Assembly: GCA_018819085.1 (NCBI GenBank)
Contig: JAHJQT010000026.1
Coordinates: forward strand, 1 to 14,364
From: Patescibacteria group bacterium
GTDB lineage: Bacteria > Patescibacteriota > Minisyncoccia > Portnoybacterales > UBA2143
Reading direction: 5' to 3'
DNA: 14,364 nt
Shown piece by piece: positions 7,100 through 13,458 of the stretch (positions within the stretch are counted from its first letter, which is position 1; every line of letters begins with the position of its first letter). The translations under genes and the position numbers were made by a program. Below the pieces are notes generated by a model, which was not told the origin of the DNA, did no database searches, and worked only from the letters and a program-made list of their open reading frames with translations.

Positions 7100-8668
7100 T
7101 TATATATTTACATCTGTTAATAATTCAAGAATTTCTTTCTCTTTCTCCTTTTGTTTAATGTTTCCAAACCTTTCATCGGCACTGTCATTATGATATCCAA
7201 ATATGCGATGATATAAATTGAACAAATTTGTTTCTGCGTAATATCCTACTGAATCAGCATTAGGATTATTCCACAATGTGTAGCCAATTCCGATCTTAAA
7301 AGAATCGTTGAAAAGGTTTAAACCGCCACGAATACTATTCCCCCATTTATATCCTTCGGGGTAATAGGTTGTTCGTGCTTCGCTCCATATCTGGAAGTCC
7401 TTTTTATATAAACTTAGGACATCAGCATACAAAGCTCCGCTATAGGTGTTTTTGTCATCTGGCCTACCATTTTGAGGCTGTCGTCCATTCCATTGGTCAG
7501 TCCAGAAATCTTCTTTCTTGTCATTATAGGCAAGCTCAATCTCTGCTGACCCACGAATTTTCGGAAACAAAACCTTGTCATATCTACCATTATACTCTGT
7601 AGAAGTATAGAAGTTAAATAAATCAACATTCTGCTTTGCATCATATCTTCCCCATTTATTAACGAGATAGCCGACATCTTTTCGCTGGCCAATTCCAGCC
7701 CTTGCTAAAACTTCCCACTTTCTTTCTGTATCTCGAAAACGTCCCGCCAAAGCCCAAATATCCACATCCCCTTGATAATGAAATGGATCTGCCTCGCCAG
7801 TCGCGCCTTTCCATCTTCTAATAGTATTAGAAAGACCGATTGACCATTGATTCCCATCCCTGTCATCAAGGATTAACGGGTAGAAGGTGCTAGTTTGCCA
7901 CCAGCCTCTAACATGATTCCCGTCTCGATAACTTTCATCGAAACCACCCCAAGTTGAATCCCAATCCCAGCGATACTTCTGATACTGAGCTAAAAGAATT
8001 CCCCGAATCTTCGTTCCTATTACTGGAGGTGGAGGCGGTATTGGTGGTACTGGAGGTGGACGCATGGCAAAAACTTTCTTTTCTTTTAATGCCCAATTTC
8101 CGCAGGTTATAGGATACCAGACCTGATTGCCTTCGGATGTTTGATATATTCGAGCAGCTTGGCATTTATTCTTCCAATCTACTTTAACGTTTCGCCAGAT
8201 ATAGAAGTCTCCGAAAAGGACCTTGCAAAACCGATCTCCGGTCTTTATAATCCCCCAACGGAACTCCTGGCTTTTCTTGTTAATGAATTTTTGATGTTTC
8301 TCCATAACCTCTTTGACCTCTTTTTTATTTAGGCCAAGAATCTCAAGCCCTTTCTTGTCTCTCTTTAACTGTTTTTCAGAGCTTGCTTGAAATTTTTTAA
8401 AAGGGTTAATTCCAAAATTTTTCCATATCTTTTCCTTGGTTAAATCAAGCAAATCACTTAAAGAAAATTGCTGGCCAGGATGAATAGTATCTTTCTTTCT
8501 CATCTCTGGTCTAACATCTCCCCAAGGAATATGGAATACCTTTGTCGCAATCTCGTAGACACTATCTCCCTTTCTAACTGAATAACCCAATCTTATGGAA
8601 GCAAGGCTTATACAGGCAATAAGAGTAAACAGTATCACAAGTATTAATACTTTTTTTACTTTTTTCAT
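7100..8668 (-). CDS. LysM domain plus proline-rich linker plus beta-barrel-like domain, exported
   Basis: 522 aa in four parts. Residues 1-25 are a signal peptide (MKKVKK then a hydrophobic core); LIAC at 16-19 could be a lipobox. Residues of about 28-70 are a LysM-like peptidoglycan-binding module: YSVRKGDSVYEIATKVF ending in HPGQQFSL. A charged helical region leads to a domain with WYPITCGNWAL (about 184-194), then a proline run (204-216). The remaining ~300 residues are rich in Trp/Tyr, with alternating polar and hydrophobic strands and charged turns (GDVDIWALAGRFRDTERKWE; IRGGLNLFNDSFKIGIGYTL), which resembles an outer-membrane barrel. It would tie peptidoglycan to an outer layer. The C-terminus ends in a charged tail, not the usual barrel-ending aromatic. 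The start is set by AGGAGG (8674-8679), five bases upstream. The gene is likely foreign to its AT-rich neighbours. LysM call is good; barrel is inference from pattern. Confidence 0.8.
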   Translation of the reverse strand: MKKVKKVLILVILFTLIACISLASIRLGYSVRKGDSVYEIATKVFHIPWGDVRPEMRKKDTIHPGQQFSLSDLLDLTKEKIWKNFGINPFKKFQASSEKQLKRDKKGLEILGLNKKEVKEVMEKHQKFINKKSQEFRWGIIKTGDRFCKVLFGDFYIWRNVKVDWKNKCQAARIYQTSEGNQVWYPITCGNWALKEKKVFAMRPPPVPPIPPPPPVIGTKIRGILLAQYQKYRWDWDSTWGGFDESYRDGNHVRGWWQTSTFYPLILDDRDGNQWSIGLSNTIRRWKGATGEADPFHYQGDVDIWALAGRFRDTERKWEVLARAGIGQRKDVGYLVNKWGRYDAKQNVDLFNFYTSTEYNGRYDKVLFPKIRGSAEIELAYNDKKEDFWTDQWNGRQPQNGRPDDKNTYSGALYADVLSLYKKDFQIWSEARTTYYPEGYKWGNSIRGGLNLFNDSFKIGIGYTLWNNPNADSVGYYAETNLFNLYHRIFGYHNDSADERFGNIKQKEKEKEILELLTDVNI

Positions 8669-8679
8669 CCTTACCTCCT

Positions 8680-9600
8680 TTATTGTTCGTATTTAGCTTT
8701 TTCTTTCAGCCATTCTTGACGATCTAGTTGATAGTTTGCCTTACGACTTTGGTATTCCTTCATTTCCTTTTCCCATTCCTGAATAAGAGGAGAAATTTCT
8801 TTGCCGCTTTCCATATTATTGATCTTTTCCTGAATAGGCGCCAATGCCAGTCCAAGTTGGAATCGATCCACTAATGCCGTATCATAAAACGGCAGAGACA
8901 GATCAGCTTTTTGGATAACCGCATCAACGATAGCCCAAATCCGAACTCCGAAAATCGCGAACAAGCTAGTGAAATTCGTAGCTCCGGCAATAAATATATC
9001 CTGAGTACTAATCTTAGCTACTCTAGACATAATTTTGTCAAAAAGACCCGGAATTTTCCGGCCATCAAGACTTTTGCCGATTTCTGTTAAAATTGCTTGA
9101 ATTTCCTTATCCTTTTGGGATCCAAACTGGATCTTTTCAATTTCAATTCCAGCTTTAGCTAACGGCTTTATACTTAACCAACTAAATTTTGGCACAAGAT
9201 AACCATTCTCGCTGAATACATCTCTCCCATCAATGGAATAAAAATGCTTTCCACTACGAGAAGATACAATCCCTTTTGCTTTGCTAAAATCCATTGGTTT
9301 TGAATCAGCGATAATGACCATTAATTTTACTCTATGATCATCACCAACTACTTTTATACCGGCAAAAATTCTTTCATCCTCAAGATGAAGGTCATGTCGC
9401 GCTCCGATACCTTCTGACATCAAAAGCACCGGATTGAAGTTCGCCCAAATAACAGAATATTCCGTAACTTCTTTCTGTTCTTTAATTTCGGGCAACTTGT
9501 TGATTTCGCCTTCAGACATAATGAACTTACGTCCGCCACATCCAGTGAATAAAATAAAAACCATTAATACGGGCAATAAAGCCATTACTATCTTTTTCAT
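8680..9600 (-). CDS. Predicted lipoprotein with C-terminal charged helix, unknown function
   Basis: 306 aa. MKKIVMALLPVLMVFILFTG followed by Cys21 is a lipoprotein signal peptide; Gly at +2 gives no retention signal. Residues of about 45-160 form a mixed domain (VTEYSVIWANFNPVLLMSEG; VKLMVIIADSKPMDF). A hydrophobic stretch near 205-230 (DIFIAGATNFTSLFAIFGVR) could be membrane-associated. The last 50 residues are highly charged and helical (EWEKEMKEYQSRKANYQLDR), probably a coiled coil. I do not recognise the family. Start is set by AGGAGG (9608-9613), seven bases before the ATG. It is the first gene of the block; its TAA runs directly into the SD of the LysM gene 11 bases upstream of that start. 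Together they look like an envelope complex, which is inference from co-operonic lipoproteins and the barrel-like partner. Confidence 0.85.
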   Translation of the reverse strand: MKKIVMALLPVLMVFILFTGCGGRKFIMSEGEINKLPEIKEQKEVTEYSVIWANFNPVLLMSEGIGARHDLHLEDERIFAGIKVVGDDHRVKLMVIIADSKPMDFSKAKGIVSSRSGKHFYSIDGRDVFSENGYLVPKFSWLSIKPLAKAGIEIEKIQFGSQKDKEIQAILTEIGKSLDGRKIPGLFDKIMSRVAKISTQDIFIAGATNFTSLFAIFGVRIWAIVDAVIQKADLSLPFYDTALVDRFQLGLALAPIQEKINNMESGKEISPLIQEWEKEMKEYQSRKANYQLDRQEWLKEKAKYEQ

Positions 9601-9651
9601 TTTGATTCCTCCTATTCTATAAAATTATTTAATTTTCAATGAACTTTAAAA

Positions 9652-9658
9652 CCTCCTC
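9652..9658 (-). promoter_or_regulatory. Orphan ribosome-binding site after the wzz-like stop
   Basis: The wzz-like stop is followed at once by GAGGAGG (minus strand), in the same stop-plus-SD layout as the two gene junctions downstream. The next annotated start is about 50 bases away and has its own AGGAGG. Only TTG-AAA-ATT-AAA-TAA lies near it. It may be a relic of a lost gene start or a tiny leader peptide. Confidence 0.4.
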
Positions 9659-9659
9659 T

Positions 9660-10319
9660 TTAGATAGAAAAATTATTTCCATCCAAAAAGGAACCTTCTT
9701 TTATTATTCTCTTTCTGAAAATCCAAAACAAAGCTGAACAAAATCCCAATAAAGCTCCAAAAAAAGTTCCAAGCCATAAATTGATTGAAATTGGTTTTTC
9801 ACTTACTAATGGACTATTTAAGATTTTTAATTTTACATTCTCTCCGCTTCCATGATAAAAATCATGATTGTTTTTTAAAACATCTGTTACAATCATGCTT
9901 AAATTTTCAGTTTTTTCCTTATTAGAATAAAAAACATTTATTTCCATTAAACCTAAATCACGTATAATTTTAACTTCAACGCTTTTTTGCCATTCTTTAC
10001 GTCTTTCTTTTAATTTTTCAGGAAAATCATTTGTTTTAATTTGATCAGACGATCCAATTACTTTATTAAAAAAACTATCAGAATATATTCCTTCTTTTAA
10101 AACCTGACAAATATATTGAGCTGATTTTGAAATACTATAGATATCTTGTCCTTCTACTTGTTCTTGAACTACTAATATACTTGAACTCGCCTTATATTTA
10201 GGCGGTTGAATCACTAATAAATCAAAAAATAAAACAGCACCAAATATGGTGAGCCAGAAAATTAACCACTTTTTTTCTTTTATAATTCTAATTGTTTCTT
10301 TGTAATCCATTATATTCAT
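9660..10319 (-). CDS. Wzz-like polysaccharide chain-length determinant / co-polymerase
   Basis: 219 aa from the ATG at 10317-10319 (MNIMDYKETIRIIKEKKWLI); the ATG at 10310 is an equally good alternative. The topology is that of the Wzz/capsular co-polymerase family: a short cytoplasmic start, transmembrane helix 1 (about 15-32), an extracytoplasmic domain beginning PPKYKASSSILVVQEQ, and a second helix (about 180-205) preceded by SPLVSEKPISINLWLGTFFG, close to the family's proline-containing motif. There is no fused tyrosine kinase domain. It would set glycan chain length with the Wzy-type protein at 5131. The open frame extends upstream to 10427, but that part lies across the promoter and the repeat, so I reject it. 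There is no SD, unlike the genes downstream, which may be cotranscribed (59-base gap). Confidence 0.85.
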   Translation of the reverse strand: MNIMDYKETIRIIKEKKWLIFWLTIFGAVLFFDLLVIQPPKYKASSSILVVQEQVEGQDIYSISKSAQYICQVLKEGIYSDSFFNKVIGSSDQIKTNDFPEKLKERRKEWQKSVEVKIIRDLGLMEINVFYSNKEKTENLSMIVTDVLKNNHDFYHGSGENVKLKILNSPLVSEKPISINLWLGTFFGALLGFCSALFWIFRKRIIKEGSFLDGNNFSI

Positions 10320-10322
10320 AAT

Positions 10323-10345
10323 AAAAAAATGCCTATTACTTAGGC
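10323..10345 (-). promoter_or_regulatory. Hairpin plus seven-U tract forming the whole leader of the wzz-like gene
   Basis: On the minus strand GCCTA-AGTAA-TAGGC (10345-10331) forms a 5-bp stem, followed by A and seven T (10329-10323), just before the ATG at 10319. This looks like a short intrinsic terminator but starts at about +1 of the transcript. It may act as an attenuator, a 5' stabilising hairpin or a translation element. Confidence 0.45.
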
Positions 10346-10351
10346 AAATAT

Positions 10352-10381
10352 ACGTTAGCATGAATATATGGATTTTGTCAA
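10352..10381 (-). promoter_or_regulatory. Promoter of the wzz-like gene
   Basis: On the minus strand a perfect TTGACA (10376-10381) is followed after 18 bases by TAACGT (10352-10357), preceded by TGC as in extended -10 promoters. The expected transcription start is near 10345, giving a leader of about 26 bases. Confidence 0.55.
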
Positions 10382-10419
10382 GAGAAATAAAACGTGAAGT
10401 AAGGAATAGGACATGCCTT

Positions 10420-10500
10420 GGTGTCATTCTCGCGAAAGCGGGAATCCAGGCCTACACTTTCAATACCTCCTGGATTCCCAATCAAGTTGGGAATGACACC
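10420..10500. repeat. Composite palindromic repeat, copy 2, inverted relative to copy 1
   Basis: The order is reversed relative to copy 1: hairpin B first (ATTCTCGC at 10426-10433 with GCGGGAAT at 10438-10445; one C-to-T change), then CCAGG...CCTGG, then hairpin A (ATTCCCAA 10474-10481, TTGGGAAT 10487-10494). The outer ends GGTGTCATTC and GAATGACACC are a perfect 10-bp inverted pair. The 31 bases at 10470-10500 are the exact reverse complement of 4025-4055. It sits between dnaK's end and the wzz promoter. Confidence 0.9.
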
Positions 10501-10527
10501 AGGAGGATTAATTAGATAAAGCACAGC

Positions 10528-12420
10528 TTATTTCTTCTCTTCTTCTTTCTTATCCTCTTTCTCTTCTTTCTTAGGTTCCTCTTTCTTCTCTTCTTCAAAT
10601 TCCCCTTCTTTAACAGAATCAGATCCTTTTCCTTTTATCTCTGGCTCACTTTGTTCAGCTTTTTCCTCTTCAACTTTTTGATATAATTGAGCTCCAATTT
10701 TCTGTATTGCTTGTGATAAATCATCAAGTGCTTTTTTAAGAGCATCTATTTCCCCATCATCTTTTAATTTTCTTAGTTCTTCTACTTTTTCTTCAACTTC
10801 TTTTTTGTCTTCTGGTTTAACTTTATCACCAGTATCTTTAAGTGCTTTTTCGGTAGAAAAAATTAAAGTATCTGCTTGATTTCTTACTTCAATTAATTCT
10901 TTTTTCTTCCTGTCTTCTACTGAGTGAGCTTCTGCTTCTTGTTTCATTTTTTCTATCTCTTCCTTAGAAAGAGCTGTAGAATCAGTTATTGTTATTGATT
11001 GTTCTTTATTAGTTGCTTTATCTTTTGCACTAACATTTAAAATTCCGTTTGCATCAATGTTAAAAGAAACTTCAATTTGTGGAACACCTCTTGGTGCAGG
11101 TGGAATGCCATCAAGCATAAATCTACCCAATGTTCTATTATCCGTAGCCATAGGTCTTTCACCCTGTAAAATATGAATATCTACGGCTGGTTGATTATCA
11201 GCTGCTGTAGAGAAAACCTGTGATTTAGATGCTGGAATTGTTGTATTACGCTCAATTAAAGGAGTCATGACACTTCCTAATGTTTCTATTCCTAAAGTTA
11301 GAGGTGTAATATCAAGAAGAAGAACATCTTTTGTTTCTCCAGTTAAAATACCTCCTTGAATAGCAGCACCCATAGCTACGCATTCCATTGGATCAACTCC
11401 TCTTTCAATCTTTTTACCTGCATAATCTTCAATAAATTTTTGAACGGAAGGCATTCTTGTTGGACCACCTACCAAGATAATCTTAGTAATATCATTTGGA
11501 GTTAATTTAGCATCTTTAAAAGATTTTTCTAATGGTTCTCTACATTTTTCAATAATTGGATTTACTAATTCTTCTAATTTGGCTCTAGTTATTTTCATGG
11601 TCAAATGCTTTGGACCAGAACTATCAGCGCTTAAAAAAGGTAAATTAATATCTGTTTCTAATGTAGAAGATAATTCAATTTTTGCTTTTTCCACTGCTTC
11701 TTTTAATCTTTGTAAAGCTGTTTTATCTTGCTTTAAATCTATGCTATTTTCTTTTTTGAATTCTTCGGCAACATAATTAGTTAAAATTTCATCCATATCA
11801 GTTCCACCTAATTCAGTATCACCAGAAGTTGATTTAACTTCAAAAACTCCTTCCCCAAAATCCATAATTGTAACATCAAGAGTTCCCCCTCCAAAATCAA
11901 AAACAAGAATCTTTTCTTCTTGTCCTACTTTATCAATTCCATAAGCCAAAGAAGCTGCTGTTGGTTCATTAATAATACGAACTACTTCTAATCCTGCAAT
12001 TGCTCCAGCATCTTTTGTTGCTTGTCTTTGAGAATCATTAAAATATGCTGGCACTGTAATAACTGCTTTCTGTATTGGTTCTCCTAAAAATGCTTCAGCA
12101 TCTTTTTTAATCTTTTGAAGAATAAAAGATGAAAGCTGTTGAGGAGTATAATCTTTTCCATTTATAGAATACTTTTCTTTTGTTCCCATTTTACGCTTAA
12201 AAGTACTAACTGTGTTTTCGGGATTAGTTACTGCTTGTCTTCGAGCTGGCTCTCCAACTAGAAGATTATTATTTTTATCAAAGGCAACATAAGATGGAAA
12301 AGCTTTTCCACCACCAACAACAGTTCCTTCAGCTGAAGGAATAATGGTTGGTTTTCCTGTTTCAACAACGGCTGCTGCTGAGTTTGATGTTCCTAAATCA
12401 ATACCTATAATTTTAGTCAT
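10528..12420 (-). CDS. dnaK: Chaperone DnaK (Hsp70)
   Basis: 630 aa. The ATP-dependent chaperone that binds unfolded peptides, with GrpE as nucleotide exchange factor. The nucleotide-binding domain (about 1-380) starts [20 protein letters not shown] (phosphate loop 1), and has [48 protein letters not shown] and [10 protein letters not shown]. The substrate domain contains [20 protein letters not shown] and [20 protein letters not shown]. Between [13 protein letters not shown] and [10 protein letters not shown] the sequence is short, lacking the roughly 25-residue insert seen in Gram-negative DnaK, as in monoderm bacteria. The C-terminal tail after about 600 is almost all Glu/Lys with no standard ending. 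It follows hsp20 by 6 bases with no SD, so translation is probably coupled. No dnaJ is in the window. Confidence 0.98.
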   Translation of the reverse strand: MTKIIGIDLGTSNSAAAVVETGKPTIIPSAEGTVVGGGKAFPSYVAFDKNNNLLVGEPARRQAVTNPENTVSTFKRKMGTKEKYSINGKDYTPQQLSSFILQKIKKDAEAFLGEPIQKAVITVPAYFNDSQRQATKDAGAIAGLEVVRIINEPTAASLAYGIDKVGQEEKILVFDFGGGTLDVTIMDFGEGVFEVKSTSGDTELGGTDMDEILTNYVAEEFKKENSIDLKQDKTALQRLKEAVEKAKIELSSTLETDINLPFLSADSSGPKHLTMKITRAKLEELVNPIIEKCREPLEKSFKDAKLTPNDITKIILVGGPTRMPSVQKFIEDYAGKKIERGVDPMECVAMGAAIQGGILTGETKDVLLLDITPLTLGIETLGSVMTPLIERNTTIPASKSQVFSTAADNQPAVDIHILQGERPMATDNRTLGRFMLDGIPPAPRGVPQIEVSFNIDANGILNVSAKDKATNKEQSITITDSTALSKEEIEKMKQEAEAHSVEDRKKKELIEVRNQADTLIFSTEKALKDTGDKVKPEDKKEVEEKVEELRKLKDDGEIDALKKALDDLSQAIQKIGAQLYQKVEEEKAEQSEPEIKGKGSDSVKEGEFEEEKKEEPKKEEKEDKKEEEKK

Positions 12421-12426
12421 AATAAT

Positions 12427-12864
12427 TTATTTTATTTTAATTGGAATCTTTTTCGCATTTGAACTAGCTTTAGCAACTTTAGGTACAGTAATTTTAAGTA
12501 TACCTTCAAAGCTTTCAGCAATAGCCTTATCGCCTTTAACTTCCATAGGAAGTTTTATAACTCTGCGAAAAGAACCTTTCCTTATTTCTCTCCTTAAATA
12601 ATCTTTTTCTTTTATTTCTTTTTTCTCTTCTTTTTTTGTTTGAAGAGTTAAAATATTATCTTCAATTGAAATCTCAATGTCCTTAGGAAGAACACCTATT
12701 AAAGAAACTTCAATATAGAGATTATTCTTATCTTGATAAATATCAATCGCAGGATCTTCGTTCTTCATCATTGGCATAAAAGGAAGCCAATTTTCACTAT
12801 CTAACATATCAGGCATATTTGGGTCTTTTTTGGGTTCTTGAAATGGTTGCCATTTAATGGGCAT
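12427..12864 (-). CDS. Small heat-shock protein, Hsp20/alpha-crystallin family
   Basis: 145 aa, usual length for Hsp20. An ATP-independent holdase that keeps unfolding proteins soluble for DnaK to refold. The N-terminal arm (1-35) is rich in Met and Pro. The alpha-crystallin domain spans about 36-130: DPAIDIYQDKNNLYIEVSLI, then the FRRVIKLPMEV strand, and AESFEGILKITVPK, which carries the conserved A-x(n)-G-x-L signature. The tail KKIPIKIK has the I-x-I motif used for oligomer contacts. It lies five bases after grpE and six before dnaK, so the three are one transcript. No SD is visible. Its position between grpE and dnaK supports working in the same refolding pathway. Confidence 0.95.
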   Translation of the reverse strand: MPIKWQPFQEPKKDPNMPDMLDSENWLPFMPMMKNEDPAIDIYQDKNNLYIEVSLIGVLPKDIEISIEDNILTLQTKKEEKKEIKEKDYLRREIRKGSFRRVIKLPMEVKGDKAIAESFEGILKITVPKVAKASSNAKKIPIKIK

Positions 12865-12869
12865 ATTTT

Positions 12870-13358
12870 TTATTTTGCTACTTTTACTTTACTTGGTCTT
12901 AATAATTTTTCTCCAATCATATATCCTTTTTGGATTTCTTCAATAATTACTCCTTTTTCATTATCAGATTCTACTTCTTCAATTGCATCATGTATTTCTG
13001 GATTAAATATTTCTCCAACAGATTTTATTTCTCTTAAGCCGTATTTTTTTAAAACGCACTCTAACTGTTCCTTTATTATCTCTAATCCTTTGTCTTTCTC
13101 TGAGCCTATTCTTAAACTATCTAAAACAGAAAGTATTTCTAAGATTAAATTACTTTGTCCATATTTTCTTAATTCTTCTAAAACTAATTCTTGTCTTCTT
13201 CTATAATTAATTAAATCAGCCCGGGCTCTTTGCGCCTGGGTTAGATATTCCTCCTTCTCTTTTTGACATTCTTTAAGCTTTTTTTTAAACTTTTTAAGTT
13301 TATCAGTAGGCATTTCCTCTTCTTCTGAAATGTATGCGATCTTTTTCTTTTTAATCAT
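12870..13358 (-). CDS. grpE: GrpE nucleotide exchange factor
   Basis: 162 aa from the ATG at 13356-13358 (MIKKKKIAYISEEEEMPTDK). GrpE releases ADP from DnaK. Residues of about 20-60 form the charged N-terminal coiled coil (LKKFKKKLKECQKEKEEYLT, then RARADLINYRRRQE, the conserved dimer helix). The C-terminal beta domain has GEIFNPEIHDAIEEVE and ends IQKGYMIGEKLLRPSKVKVA, the family signature. The frame is open upstream to 13451, but those 31 codons cover the promoter and a repeat-like palindrome, so I chose the internal start. The promoter lies 12 bases upstream. It is the first gene of the chaperone operon. Confidence 0.95.
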   Translation of the reverse strand: MIKKKKIAYISEEEEMPTDKLKKFKKKLKECQKEKEEYLTQAQRARADLINYRRRQELVLEELRKYGQSNLILEILSVLDSLRIGSEKDKGLEIIKEQLECVLKKYGLREIKSVGEIFNPEIHDAIEEVESDNEKGVIIEEIQKGYMIGEKLLRPSKVKVAK

Positions 13359-13369
13359 ATCTACTGTAT

Positions 13370-13397
13370 AGTTTATCACTTTTTTCAAAGTTGTCAA
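13370..13397 (-). promoter_or_regulatory. Promoter of the grpE-hsp20-dnaK operon
   Basis: On the minus strand a perfect TTGACA (13392-13397) is followed after 16 bases by TAAACT (13370-13375). Transcription would start near 13363, leaving only about five bases before the grpE ATG, so the mRNA is almost leaderless. There is no CIRCE operator (TTAGCACTC-N9-GAGTGCTAA), so HrcA control is not indicated here. Confidence 0.65.
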
Positions 13398-13422
13398 ATG
13401 AAAATCTAAGTGACTTGTCCTT

Positions 13423-13446
13423 AAAAAAGGTTCCTGACACTTTTTT
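13423..13446. repeat. Short A/T-armed palindrome with GTGTCAGGAACC core
   Basis: AAAAAAG (13423-13429) and CTTTTTT (13440-13446) flank GTTCCTGACA. The minus-strand core GTGTCAGGAACC between A and T runs resembles a REP-like sequence I recall from various genomes, which I cannot verify here. It lies just after the AbiEii-like gene and could act as a weak terminator for it. Confidence 0.4.
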
Positions 13447-13458
13447 ATCATTGAAATT

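Noticed and set aside
10320..10427. Longer wzz-like start at 10427
   Set aside because: It begins within repeat copy 2 and crosses the promoter and leader hairpin; Wzz-like proteins start shortly before the first membrane helix.
12838..13206. Plus-strand 122-codon open frame opposite grpE
   Set aside because: It is a shadow of grpE with no family signature, no SD and AT-rich phase-dependent composition.
13359..13420. CIRCE operator for heat-shock control
   Set aside because: I searched the grpE upstream region by eye for TTAGCACTC and GAGTGCTAA and found neither.
13359..13451. Longer GrpE start at 13451
   Set aside because: The added 31 codons cover a clear TTGACA promoter and the GTGTCAGGAACC palindrome, and GrpE proteins do not begin this way.
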